The position numbers and the translations under genes are program-made. Shown here one piece after another: positions 34,834-42,973 of a stretch of DNA of 58,023 nucleotides (position 1 is the first letter of the stretch; every line of letters starts with the position of its first letter). The notes beneath the pieces were generated by a model, which was given only the letters and a program-made list of their open reading frames with translations, had not been told where the DNA came from and did no database searches. The DNA comes from an uncultured Alistipes sp. (GTDB lineage: Bacteria > Bacteroidota > Bacteroidia > Bacteroidales > Rikenellaceae), in the NCBI GenBank assembly GCA_949283205.1, contig CASDSD010000004.1:1-58023 (forward strand). The letters run 5' to 3'.

Positions 34834-35808
34834 ATGACAGACATATATTGCGTTCGCGCAGACTTCGGTAAATACACCCAAAATTTTATTGATGGGAACT
34901 ACGTTGCTATCGGATGGTTATCAGATAACGATTTAAGCGATATAAAACACAAGGATGAATTATATCCAATATACCGCAAATACTATCCTCAAGATACGAG
35001 CAACGTGGTTATCGGTGTCCAAGTAGGCCAAATATCAAGATTCCTGTTTGATATAAAGGGAGGAGATTATGTAATAACTCCTGCCGCCGATACTAATTTA
35101 TTGTATTACGGGATCGTGGAACCCGACAGCTATTATTATGTTAAGCCCAACAGCGATCCCTGCCCTTTCCAACATCGTAAAAAAGTAAAATGGGAGAAAA
35201 ACCCTATACCGAGAAGCTGTTTTTCAGTTCCTTTCCAAAACACAATGCGGTCATCACTTACTGTCTTCTCGGTAAATCACAAAAGTAATTTTTTCGAAGT
35301 AATCGGGCATAAAGAATATATACCGACCGAAGAAAAAAACACCTCGTTCGACTACTACAAGTCTGTATTAAACAGAATATTGGAACTTGATGATACAGAG
35401 TTCGAGATTCTGGTTACTCATATACTTTCAGCTCTAGGATTCGAAGGGACTCAACACACCGGACGTGTAGGTGATGGTGGGGTTGACGCAACAGGCGAAT
35501 TGGACGTATCTGGCCTTGCAAAGATAAAGCTGTTCGTACAAGCCAAACGTTTCAAACTTGGGTCACGCATCAGCCATAATGTAGTAAAACTATTACGCGC
35601 CAATATTCCGCAAGGAGGACAAGGCGCCTTTATAACCACCACCGATTTTCAAAATAAAGCATATGAAATAGCGTCGGAAGCTAATTTTCCTCGAATAGGA
35701 TTGATAAATGGAGAAAAACTTGTCGATATATTAGCGGAACATTGGGATGACATACCTGTCGAGTTTAAAGATAAACTTGGATTAAAGGCAGGTTTGGTAG
35801 TAAGTTAA
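34834..35808 (+). CDS. Mrr-type restriction endonuclease-like protein
   Basis: The 324-residue product has two parts. Residues 1-160 are beta-rich with VRADFGKYTQNFIDGNYVAI and GGDYVITPAADTNLLYYGIV, a pattern seen at the N-terminus of several modification-dependent nucleases and possibly PUA/EVE-like. Residues 170-305 fit the Mrr catalytic domain: EFEILVTHILSALGF, GDGGVDATGELD with Asp218, and LFVQAKRF with Gln236 and Lys238. The predicted role is cleavage of modified or foreign DNA. By eye its G+C is near 40%, far below both neighbours. That, and its tight fit between murA and tdk, indicates horizontal gain. No methyltransferase is adjacent, as expected for a type IV enzyme. Confidence 0.8.
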   Translation: MTDIYCVRADFGKYTQNFIDGNYVAIGWLSDNDLSDIKHKDELYPIYRKYYPQDTSNVVIGVQVGQISRFLFDIKGGDYVITPAADTNLLYYGIVEPDSYYYVKPNSDPCPFQHRKKVKWEKNPIPRSCFSVPFQNTMRSSLTVFSVNHKSNFFEVIGHKEYIPTEEKNTSFDYYKSVLNRILELDDTEFEILVTHILSALGFEGTQHTGRVGDGGVDATGELDVSGLAKIKLFVQAKRFKLGSRISHNVVKLLRANIPQGGQGAFITTTDFQNKAYEIASEANFPRIGLINGEKLVDILAEHWDDIPVEFKDKLGLKAGLVVS

Positions 35809-35814
35809 ATTTAT

Positions 35815-36411
35815 ATGCTGTTGGAATATACCAAGCACCGCGGCCGCATCGAGGTGATATGCGGCTCGATGTTCTCGGGCAAGACCGAGGAGCTCATACG
35901 ACGCCTGCGGCGCGCCGAGTTCGCAAACCAGAGAGTCGAGATATTCAAACCCGCCCTCGACACCCGCTACTCGAACGAGGAGGTGGTCTCGCACGAGGGT
36001 CACTCGATACGCTCCACCCCCGTCGAGTCGCCCCAGACGATACTGCTCATGGCGGGCGATGTCGACGTCGTGGGAATAGACGAGGCGCAGTTCTTCGACG
36101 GCAGCCTCACCGACGTCTGCCGTACCCTCGCCTCGCAGGGCGTGCGCGTCATCGTCGCCGGCCTCGACATGGACTATACGGGGCGCCCCTTCGGCCCCAT
36201 GCCGGCGCTCATGGCCGTGGCGGAGCACGTCACCAAGGTACACGCCATATGCGTGCGGTGCGGCGACCCCGCGCAATACTCCCACCGCCTGACGGAGGAC
36301 GCGCGCCTGGTCATGCTCGGCGAGAAGGAGTCCTACGAACCCCTCTGCCGCCACTGCTTCGAGCAGGCCGAGGCCGAGGAGAGCAAACGAAGCGACGGCG
36401 GCACACGATAA
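35815..36411 (+). CDS. tdk: Thymidine kinase
   Basis: The 198-residue type II thymidine kinase has the P-loop [12 protein letters not shown], the Walker B-like [12 protein letters not shown], and a zinc-ribbon lasso with ICVRCGDP and EPLCRHCF. It phosphorylates thymidine using ATP in the salvage pathway. The start is six bases after the stop of the mrr-like gene, so the two are probably co-transcribed. Its G+C is high, like the rest of the window, so the low-G+C segment ends exactly between the genes. Confidence 0.96.
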   Translation: MLLEYTKHRGRIEVICGSMFSGKTEELIRRLRRAEFANQRVEIFKPALDTRYSNEEVVSHEGHSIRSTPVESPQTILLMAGDVDVVGIDEAQFFDGSLTDVCRTLASQGVRVIVAGLDMDYTGRPFGPMPALMAVAEHVTKVHAICVRCGDPAQYSHRLTEDARLVMLGEKESYEPLCRHCFEQAEAEESKRSDGGTR

Positions 36412-36445
36412 TCCCCAACACCCACAGCCGCAACAAATGACACAG

Positions 36446-36480
36446 GCGGCCGGCACCAATGTATGGTGCCGGCCGCTTTG
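36446..36480 (+). terminator. Terminator between tdk and the TIM-barrel gene
   Basis: A perfect 13-base stem (GCGGCCGGCACCA, 36446-36458, with TGGTGCCGGCCGC, 36464-36476) has a short loop and is followed by TTT. Its place between convergent genes suggests use in both directions. Confidence 0.85.
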
Positions 36481-36500
36481 CCGTTACGGGGCCGAAGCCG

Positions 36501-37439
36501 CTACTTCACGAACTTCGCCTTCGCAAGATACTTGGCGCTCTGCTTCGCCGCGTCGAACATGCGCTCCATGATCTCGTCGTCCGAGAGCTTCTCGCCTGCG
36601 GCGTTACGCTCCTCGCGCAGCCACCCCGGGATCTCGATCTCAACCACGTAGTCCTTCATGCCGTTGGCATAGAACTGGTCGAAGATGGCCTCGAAGTCCA
36701 GATCGCCGCTCGCACCGATCACGAACTCATCCTTCACATGCAGCATGCGGATGCGGTTGGGGTACTTCTTCAGGTAGTCGACGGGGTTCTTGCCGCCCTT
36801 GCTGCACCAGTATACGTCCAGCTCGAAGAAGACATAGTTCGGGTCGGTATGCTCGACCAGATACTCCCACATCACCTTGTCCGAACCCTTCAGCTTGGCG
36901 AACTCGCCCGAATGGTTGTGGTAGCCCAGCTTGAGCCCGTACTCCGAGGCCAGCTTGCCCACACGGTTGAAGTATTCGCACATCTGCTGCACACCCTGCT
37001 CCGTGTAATCGACACCGTAGCTCGGGATAACGACATACCGGCCGCCGCACGACTTCTGTATCTCGAAGATCTGACGCCAGCGCGCCATGACCTCCTCCTC
37101 CTTTGCGGGGTCCTCCTGGATGCCCGTGTGCGTCGAGACGATCTCCACGCCGTTGTCGTCGCAGAGAGACTTGAAGTCCGCCGGCGCCATGCCGAACACC
37201 TTCGTGTCACCGCCCCACTGAACCAGTTCGACGGTGTTGTAACCCATATCCGAAAGACGCTTGATAGAGCCTGCCGGATCCTTCTGCATCGCTCCCATCA
37301 CCGAGTAGAGCTGGATACCGATCTTCTTTTTCTTTGCCGATGCCTCCTGCGGCAGGGCAACCATACCTGCGGATGCCGCCACGCACAGCACCGTCAGTGC
37401 CGCCCGCAGGCATCCATGCCATAAGTTCGAGGTCTTCAT
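36501..37439 (-). CDS. Exported sugar phosphate isomerase/epimerase-like TIM barrel
   Basis: The 312-residue protein has a signal peptide (ALTVLCVAASAGMVALPQEA) before an AP-endonuclease-2/xylose isomerase-like barrel. IGIQLYSVMGAM starts the first strand. GYHNHSGEF, FFELDVYW, MLHVKDEF and YVVEIEIPG carry the His, Asp and Glu metal-ligand pattern. Members in Bacteroides occur with DUF1080 enzymes and oxidoreductases in 3-keto-glycoside pathways, so a role on keto-sugars is possible. No partner is adjacent. Its own promoter lies at 37503-37533. Confidence 0.87.
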   Translation of the reverse strand: MKTSNLWHGCLRAALTVLCVAASAGMVALPQEASAKKKKIGIQLYSVMGAMQKDPAGSIKRLSDMGYNTVELVQWGGDTKVFGMAPADFKSLCDDNGVEIVSTHTGIQEDPAKEEEVMARWRQIFEIQKSCGGRYVVIPSYGVDYTEQGVQQMCEYFNRVGKLASEYGLKLGYHNHSGEFAKLKGSDKVMWEYLVEHTDPNYVFFELDVYWCSKGGKNPVDYLKKYPNRIRMLHVKDEFVIGASGDLDFEAIFDQFYANGMKDYVVEIEIPGWLREERNAAGEKLSDDEIMERMFDAAKQSAKYLAKAKFVK

Positions 37440-37502
37440 AATATTGGTCCTTTAATGTTTTGCGCCCGGCCGGAAACGCTCCGACAAGGCATATGATCAA
37501 GA

Positions 37503-37533
37503 CAAATGTATTAATAATATTCAAGACCCGCAA
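37503..37533 (-). promoter_or_regulatory. Promoter of the exported TIM-barrel gene
   Basis: On the minus strand TTG (37533-37531), 20 bases, then TACATTTG (37510-37503), a full match, about 64 bases before the ATG. Confidence 0.87.
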
Positions 37534-37539
37534 CACTTT

Positions 37540-37795
37540 TTTTTATTATGGCACCGCCGCGGCCGCACTCCGCATGCATTTATACGTCCACGGCAATCCT
37601 CTCCGTCCGCTTAACATTCTGCGGTTCACGGCCATCGTCGTCCCGCTCCGCAAAACCGCACCCGCGATTCATACGCCATCCCGAGGCACATATTTTCCGG
37701 GGACGGCACTCCCGCGGGCCATGAAGGGGCGGGAAAGGAGCGGGGACAGGAACGGGGACAGGAACGGGGACGGGGACGGGGACGGGGACGGGCAT
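37540..37795. repeat. Gap with G-rich tandem repeat
   Basis: Within this stretch, 37737-37793 is built of GGAACGGGGACA followed by four or more copies of GGGGAC. Guanine runs every six bases on the plus strand make a G-quadruplex possible. The remaining bases between the two minus-strand promoter and terminator signals show no gene. Confidence 0.75.
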
Positions 37796-37836
37796 AAAAA
37801 ACGACAGGGAACCGCGTCCGGTCCCCTGTCGTTTTT
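37796..37836 (-). terminator. rpmH terminator
   Basis: AAAAACGACAGGG pairs with CCCTGTCGTTTTT. The stem is flanked by A and T runs, and on the minus strand it follows the rpmH stop (37855) by about 20 bases. Confidence 0.88.
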
Positions 37837-37854
37837 CCGACGGCGTCGGTAAAA

Positions 37855-38016
37855 CTAAGCGTACTTGAAGGTCGACTCGTCCGAAACGGTCAACTTCTTG
37901 CGTCCCTTGGCGCGACGCGCAGCCAACACCTTGCGGCCGTTGGCCGTAGCCATTCTCTGGCGGAATCCGTGCTTGTTGATCCGCTTGCGGCGAGAAGGCT
38001 GATAAGTTCTTTTCAT
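37855..38016 (-). CDS. rpmH: 50S ribosomal protein L34
   Basis: The 53-residue basic protein reads [20 protein letters not shown] at its start and [20 protein letters not shown] later, the standard L34 sequence. It is part of the large ribosomal subunit. MKRT is the family start; an ATG two codons upstream (38022) would give MAMKRT and cannot be excluded. It has its own promoter (38123-38152) and terminator (37796-37836), so it is a one-gene unit here, away from the usual rnpA neighbour. Confidence 0.97.
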   Translation of the reverse strand: MKRTYQPSRRKRINKHGFRQRMATANGRKVLAARRAKGRKKLTVSDESTFKYA

Positions 38017-38122
38017 TGCCATAACGATATCGTATTTGTGTTTGTTCTACTGTGCCCGACGGCATCACGCCGATAGGCCTGGCGCCCCGGCACCCGGCAA
38101 GCAGGTGTTCCGACGCGGAGTG

Positions 38123-38152
38123 CAAAGGTAAGAGGTTTTTCCCTTTTCGCAA
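38123..38152 (-). promoter_or_regulatory. rpmH promoter
   Basis: On the minus strand TTG (38152-38150), 19 bases, then TACCTTTG (38130-38123). The leader to the ATG is about 95 bases and contains no other gene. Confidence 0.88.
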
Positions 38153-38307
38153 AATATTTTCACGACAAATCACATTTAGAGCCTCTTTTTCACCGATAAG
38201 AGGCATCGCCTCGCCCCGTGAGGGCATCGGATTCCGCCGTCGCCACGCCCCCGCAGGCCGCGCCGCCGCGGCAACACCCGCGTCTCCGTGGCACGTTCCT
38301 CCGCGCG

Positions 38308-38865
38308 CTACATCCCCTCGAAGAGGTCCAGCTCGCCACGCTCCGCCTTGCCGTAGATCGCCGCAAGCTCCCCCACCACGGGCGAGATCAGCTCCACCGT
38401 GTCGGCGATGGCCGCCGAGCCCTTGCCGTCGCCCCGGATGCGGTAGAGCATCGCCGCATAGAGCGCGCGGAAACATATCTCCGTATCGGAGATGCCGTCG
38501 TCGTGCAGCAGCGCCCGCAGCTTCGGCAGCTCGGGCGCCAGGCGCGCGAAGGTATGGCGGTAGTGCTCCCCCACAGGCGCCTGCATCAGGTGCAGGTGGA
38601 GGTTGTGGAGGTCGCCTATGAGGTGGAGCGTATGGTCGAGGTGCCCGCTCTGCTCCTTGCCCTCCTTGCGCAGCAGGGAGGCCATATCGAGGTACCACGC
38701 CAGGATCTCCTCCTTGCGCTGCTGGGGCACGTCGCGCGGCGCCACCAGCTGCGAGTAGATCGCCTCGGGGCTCAGCTGCAGCGCCCGCAGCAGGTCCTCC
38801 AGCTGCCACAGGTAGAGGATGTATTCGGCGATGTTCTCCTTGCGTTTTGCTTGTGCTATGTCCAT
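38308..38865 (-). CDS. DUF4924 family protein
   Basis: The 185-residue product is all-helical and cytosolic by appearance. NIAEYILYLWQLEDLLRALQ and LHLIGDLHNLHLHLMQ fit DUF4924, a Bacteroidota-specific family of unknown function. No catalytic motif stands out. It lies upstream of rpmH on the same strand but has the rpmH promoter between, so co-transcription is not obvious. Confidence 0.82.
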   Translation of the reverse strand: MDIAQAKRKENIAEYILYLWQLEDLLRALQLSPEAIYSQLVAPRDVPQQRKEEILAWYLDMASLLRKEGKEQSGHLDHTLHLIGDLHNLHLHLMQAPVGEHYRHTFARLAPELPKLRALLHDDGISDTEICFRALYAAMLYRIRGDGKGSAAIADTVELISPVVGELAAIYGKAERGELDLFEGM

Positions 38866-38903
38866 ATATCTTCAGGTTTCATCATGTTTTCTGCCCGCGC
38901 AAT

Positions 38904-38923
38904 CCGCCCGTAGCGGCGGGCGG
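38904..38923 (-). terminator. Possible hairpin after the DUF4488-like gene
   Basis: CCGCCCG (38904-38910) pairs with CGGGCGG (38917-38923). There is no T run, so this is a weak candidate for termination after the gene ending at 38931. Confidence 0.35.
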
Positions 38924-38930
38924 GTTATAC

Positions 38931-39818
38931 CTAATTCGTGGCGCCGCCGTTCCGCGCCCGCGCGGCCGGAATGACACGCGCCCACTCCTCGGTAAACGTC
39001 CCCTCGCGTTCGGGCAGCGTGAAGCTCACACGCATGTATATCCTGCCGCCATCGGTGAAGACGCATTCGAACGAGGTCTCGACACCGACAAGATCGGGGT
39101 CGGTCACGCTCTCCGTGACACACTCGGAATACTCCTGCGGGCCCTTCACCGCATAACGGCCCTGCGCCGAGACCCGCGCCGCACCGTCCTGCGAGGTGAT
39201 GTTCACCGTGACAAACATGCCGTCGGTGCGGTATATCTTGTATATCGGGGCGTAGATGCGCTTGCCCTCGTCGGTGTTGTAGCACAACTGCCACACCCCC
39301 TCCAGCGACTCGGCCAGCGCCTTTGCCCGGGCCGGGGTCCGCTTGGCCCTGGCCGCGGCGGGACGGCATACCGTATGCCACGCCTCGCGCCCCACGCCGC
39401 TGCCCGACGGGAAGACGAAATAGATGACGTCGTCCTTGACGACATAGTCGATCCTGTTGTCGTCGCCCGCATGGTGCGAGCCGTATACGCTCTCCCCGAG
39501 CGACTCGACCAGCTGCCGCTCCGACAGCACGCGGTAGGTGCCCGACGTGGTTATGATCGCGGGCTGCGTCCTCAGCGGCATGGCCAGAATGGTGTAGAAC
39601 GATCCGTCGGGGTTGTATATCTTGAGGAACGGCATCGCTTCGCCCCGCGACACGTCGGATCCGCTGCCTGTCAGCTGGTATATTCCGGGTATCTGCGATT
39701 CGGCGAGGGGGATGCCCCTGCCCTCATCCTCCGGCCTGACCTTCGCGCCGCCCTCCTGTGCCGATGCGGCAAGTATGCCGGCCGCCAGCGCCGCGCATGC
39801 GATAATCGTCCGTTTCAT
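38931..39818 (-). CDS. Secreted DUF4488-like protein with two repeats
   Basis: The 295-residue product has a signal peptide (RTIIACAALAAGILAASAQ) followed by two similar domains. The first starts IPGIYQLTGSGSD and has MPFLKIYNPDGSFYTI. The second starts LEGVWQLCYNTDEG and has APIYKIYRTDGMFVTV. The shared G-x-W/Y-Q-L, Y-K-I-Y-x-x-D-G pattern resembles DUF4488, found in Bacteroidales exported proteins. The function is unknown. The start at the internal ATG (39818) puts the signal peptide at the N-terminus; the ATG nine codons earlier adds a charged leader. Confidence 0.7.
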   Translation of the reverse strand: MKRTIIACAALAAGILAASAQEGGAKVRPEDEGRGIPLAESQIPGIYQLTGSGSDVSRGEAMPFLKIYNPDGSFYTILAMPLRTQPAIITTSGTYRVLSERQLVESLGESVYGSHHAGDDNRIDYVVKDDVIYFVFPSGSGVGREAWHTVCRPAAARAKRTPARAKALAESLEGVWQLCYNTDEGKRIYAPIYKIYRTDGMFVTVNITSQDGAARVSAQGRYAVKGPQEYSECVTESVTDPDLVGVETSFECVFTDGGRIYMRVSFTLPEREGTFTEEWARVIPAARARNGGATN

Positions 39819-39968
39819 CTGTCGTTGTTTTTCAGTGGTCCGCATCTTCTCCTCCTGCGGCCGTCGCCGCGGCCACGCCCGAAAGGAGGCGTATCACGGG
39901 CTTCTCAAAATTATGCAAAATGTTACGATATGCAAAACCCCAACCGCAAAAACCTCACCGCGCACGCC

Positions 39969-41042
39969 CTACAATCCCCAGTCGGCAGCCTCGGCATGCG
40001 ACTTGGGCGCTGCGGGGACGTTCACGAAGAACCGCTCGCCCGAGAGCCGCTCCAGCTCCGCGACACTCATCATCCCGGCCGCCGTCACCTCGCGCCCCCG
40101 CACGCCGCGGTGCCCCACCACGAAGGCCGCACATTTCAGTTCTTCGGCCGCACAGTCGCGCACGCTGCGGCCCGTATGGCCCGAGCGGGTGCGCAGCAGC
40201 ACCTTGTAGTATGCCGTCGGCACGGCCACAGCCTCACCGTCGTTCCTGTTTACGGTGGTGCGGGCCTCGACCTTGCCCGCAACGGGATCGTCGTAGTCGT
40301 CGAAGAGGCACCCCGTAACCACATAGAGCGTGTCGGGGCACACCTGACCCTCGACGAAGGCCTCGAGGTTGTTCCATGCGCCGCCCGCGGCGTTGAAACC
40401 CGCCTGCGTCTGTGGCGCGATGTTCGTCGGCATGAAGGTCGAGCGGTTGGCCTCCGCCGAAACCGTGCGGTCGGCCGAGGCGAGCAGGTGGCCGCGCGTA
40501 TATTCTCCGTAGGAGCGTTTCAGCGAGGGCTGTATCTCCACCGGCAGCGCGGGGTCGAACGTATAGCCTCCCGAGCGGCCCGAGTCGCCGCGGTAGCAGT
40601 CGTGCAGCGGCGCGGCAACCCACACGGGGCAGCGGCGCGAGACGCTGAAGCAGGCCGTATGGCTGCGCCACGACGCCGACGCCCCCTCCCCGCCGCAGAG
40701 GTGATGCACATAGCGGCGGTCGCCCTCCGCGCGCTCGTCGGGCAGCTCCGCCCATCCCGTGCGGTAGACCGTCGCGGGAACCTTTCCGGCCGCGGCCGAC
40801 GCTTCGGCCGGTCCCGCCGGGTCTGTCGTTTCGGCCGGTGCGGGTGTGGATTCGGATTCAGGTGCGGATTCGGATGCGGCACCGGCAGGCTCCACCAGCA
40901 CCGTGCCCCCGGGCATGTCGCCGGCCGCCGCCGCAAGGTCGTCGAAACGCTCGTGCAGGTATGCAGCGCCGAGCAGCACCGCCAGCACGATGACATAGAG
41001 TACCGGCCGCCGCGGGCTCATCCTGTGGGTACGTCTTCTCAT
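39969..41042 (-). CDS. Membrane-anchored DNA/RNA non-specific endonuclease
   Basis: The 357-residue product has an N-terminal membrane segment (VLYVIVLAVLLGAAYLHERF), a Glu/Pro/Ala-rich linker to about residue 90, and a beta-beta-alpha metal nuclease domain. The motif YTRGHLLASADR carries the likely catalytic His185 (usual form DRGH). TFMPTNIAPQTQAGFNAAGG and WNNLE provide the metal-binding Asn and Glu pattern. Such enzymes degrade extracellular or periplasmic nucleic acid, perhaps for nutrition. It is followed on the same strand by DUF4488-like and preceded by dtd. Confidence 0.85.
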   Translation of the reverse strand: MRRRTHRMSPRRPVLYVIVLAVLLGAAYLHERFDDLAAAAGDMPGGTVLVEPAGAASESAPESESTPAPAETTDPAGPAEASAAAGKVPATVYRTGWAELPDERAEGDRRYVHHLCGGEGASASWRSHTACFSVSRRCPVWVAAPLHDCYRGDSGRSGGYTFDPALPVEIQPSLKRSYGEYTRGHLLASADRTVSAEANRSTFMPTNIAPQTQAGFNAAGGAWNNLEAFVEGQVCPDTLYVVTGCLFDDYDDPVAGKVEARTTVNRNDGEAVAVPTAYYKVLLRTRSGHTGRSVRDCAAEELKCAAFVVGHRGVRGREVTAAGMMSVAELERLSGERFFVNVPAAPKSHAEAADWGL

Positions 41043-41068
41043 ATCGGAAAGGTTTTACGCGAAGAGTC

Positions 41069-41521
41069 TCACTCGCGGTTGCGCGAGTCGATCCATATCG
41101 TCACGGGGCCGTCGTTCACAAGCTCCACCTTCATGTCGGCGCCGAAGACCCCCGTGGCCACCTCGCCCCCGAACTCGCGCCGCAGGTGCTCCACGAAGCG
41201 GTCGTACATGGGGTGCGACACCGCCTCGGGCGCCGACCGTATGTAGGAGGGGCGGTTGCCCTTGCGCGTGGAGGCGAAGAGCGTGAACTGGCTCACCACC
41301 ATGATCTCGCTCCCGACCTGCGTCACGTCGAGGTTCATGACCCCCTGCGCGTCGTCGAAGATGCGCAGGCGCAGCAGCTTGCCCGCAAGCCACGCAATGT
41401 CCTCGTCGCCGTCGGCCGCCTCGATGCCCACAAGCACCAGCAGCCCGCGCCCTATGTGCGAATGCTCGCGCCCGTCGATCGTGACCGAGGCGCGGCTTAC
41501 TCTCTGTACAAGGATTCTCAT
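41069..41521 (-). CDS. dtd: D-aminoacyl-tRNA deacylase
   Basis: The 150-residue protein has the usual Dtd length and motifs: RVSRASVTIDG at the start, VVSQFTLFAST with the SQFTL signature, and NDGPVTIWID with the cross-subunit Gly-Pro. It removes D-amino acids wrongly attached to tRNA. The gene lies between the nuclease and RluA-type genes with modest gaps, all on the minus strand. Confidence 0.96.
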   Translation of the reverse strand: MRILVQRVSRASVTIDGREHSHIGRGLLVLVGIEAADGDEDIAWLAGKLLRLRIFDDAQGVMNLDVTQVGSEIMVVSQFTLFASTRKGNRPSYIRSAPEAVSHPMYDRFVEHLRREFGGEVATGVFGADMKVELVNDGPVTIWIDSRNRE

Positions 41522-41604
41522 ATCCGGATTTTTCAGTTATACTCTCCGGCGCGGCCGCGCCGCAATGCCCGGTCGGGGGATTCCACCCTCCCGCACCCGG
41601 CACG

Positions 41605-42297
41605 TCACTGTTGCGACCCCTCGAAGAAGGCCCACAGGCGGTCGCCCGCAGGCACGGGGGCCGTCACGCGGACGGTTTCATGGCTTACGGGGTGCTCGAA
41701 CTCCACATACCGCGAGTGGAGCGAGATGCCGCCGTCGGGGTTCGAGCGCCGCGCCCCGTACTTGAGGTCGCCGCGGATCGGACACCCGATCTTCGAGAGC
41801 TGCGCCCGTATCTGGTGGTGGCGCCCCGTCAGCAGCCGCACCTCCACAAGCGTATAGTTCGTGCCGTGCCCCGCCGTGCGGTACTCCAGCTCGGCGCGCT
41901 TGGCGTCGCCGCGCGGCGCATCCAGCGCCCGCGAGCGGTTCGTGCGGCCGTCCCGCAGGATGTAGTGCACGAGGCGCCCCGACTCCGGGTCGGGGGTGTG
42001 CTCCGTCAGCGCCCAGTAGGTCTTCGAGATGAGGCCCTCGCGGATCATGTCGTTCAGCCGCGCCAGGGCCTTCGACGTCTTGGCGAAGATGACGGCCCCG
42101 CTCACGGGGCGGTCGATGCGGTGCACCACCCCCAGGAAGACGTTCCCCGCCTTGTGGTCGCGCACCTTGATCATCGCCTTGATCTCGTTCTCCAGCGCCT
42201 CGTCCGTATCGCGGTCGGGCTGCACCAGGTCGCCGCAGTGTTTGTTCACCACCATCAGGTGGTTGTCCTCATAGAGTATGTCGTCGGGTGTGAACAT
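41605..42297 (-). CDS. RluA-family pseudouridine synthase
   Basis: The 230-residue protein contains VVHRIDRPVSGAVIF with the catalytic Asp62 and RLLTGRHHQIRAQLS, both RluA-family hallmarks. It makes pseudouridine in rRNA or tRNA. There is no S4 domain. The exact target (RluA, RluC or RluD site) cannot be read from this sequence. The stop of cdd lies 10 bases upstream of this start, so they are probably co-transcribed. Confidence 0.92.
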   Translation of the reverse strand: MFTPDDILYEDNHLMVVNKHCGDLVQPDRDTDEALENEIKAMIKVRDHKAGNVFLGVVHRIDRPVSGAVIFAKTSKALARLNDMIREGLISKTYWALTEHTPDPESGRLVHYILRDGRTNRSRALDAPRGDAKRAELEYRTAGHGTNYTLVEVRLLTGRHHQIRAQLSKIGCPIRGDLKYGARRSNPDGGISLHSRYVEFEHPVSHETVRVTAPVPAGDRLWAFFEGSQQ

Positions 42298-42307
42298 GTC
42301 GTCTCTC

Positions 42308-42763
42308 TCAGAGTTTGAAGGTGAAGGGCAGCAGGTCGGCCGCCGACGCCACCGCCGTGGCCGTGCCTCCGCCCGCCATGATGATACGCACGGGCGAGCC
42401 CTGCCGCCGCTCGACGTCGAGCAGCGTCTGGCGGCACGCTCCGCACGGGTAGCACTCGCGCGGCGAGGGGTCCGACGCTATGGCCACGGCCTCCACCGCA
42501 TCGCCCGCATGGCACGCCTGCACATGGTACAACAGCGTCCGCTCGGCGCACAGACCCGAGGGGAAGACCTCGCTCTCGATATTGGCGCCGCTCACCACGC
42601 GGCCGCTGGCGAGGCGCGCGGCGGCACCTACCTTGAAATGAGAATAGGGCGCATGCGAGCCCTGCGTGGCCCGCGCGGCCGCCTCCACAAGCAGGCGGTC
42701 CTGCTCCGGCAGCGGATGCGACGCGTCGAAGCTCTCGTACTCGAATCGAAACTCCCTTTTCAT
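42308..42763 (-). CDS. cdd: Cytidine deaminase
   Basis: The 151-residue tetrameric-type cytidine deaminase has GLCAERTLL with Cys72 and Glu74, and CYPCGACRQ with Cys107 and Cys110, the zinc site. It converts cytidine to uridine in salvage. Its promoter (42792-42821) has a full TTG to TATTTTTG match. Confidence 0.96.
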   Translation of the reverse strand: MKREFRFEYESFDASHPLPEQDRLLVEAAARATQGSHAPYSHFKVGAAARLASGRVVSGANIESEVFPSGLCAERTLLYHVQACHAGDAVEAVAIASDPSPRECYPCGACRQTLLDVERRQGSPVRIIMAGGGTATAVASAADLLPFTFKL

Positions 42764-42791
42764 GACGTTGCGCTTTACTTTATATTACCAA

Positions 42792-42821
42792 CAAAAATAC
42801 AACAATCGGGGCAAGTTTCAA
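42792..42821 (-). promoter_or_regulatory. cdd promoter
   Basis: On the minus strand TTG (42821-42819), 19 bases, then TATTTTTG (42799-42792), 29 bases before the cdd ATG. Confidence 0.83.
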
Positions 42822-42893
42822 AATCCGCGGGCCGGATTGTGTTTTTTACGCACGGCGGCGGCCTGCGCCGCACCGACGTATGCGATTTTTCCA

Positions 42894-42901
42894 TATCTTT
42901 G
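42894..42901 (+). promoter_or_regulatory. Probable -7 element of the unknown lipoprotein gene
   Basis: TATCTTTG fits TAnnTTTG about 73 bases before the ATG at 42974. No TTG lies at the usual distance. Confidence 0.5.
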
Positions 42902-42973
42902 GAGCAAGACAGGCTGCCGGCGGCGCGCAACCCCCGCCGCCGCACCCGCCCCATACCCCAAAAACACGCCACA

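Noticed and set aside
34834-35808. Full restriction-modification or larger defence island
   Set aside because: Both neighbours are housekeeping genes, and no methyltransferase, integrase or transposase is present.
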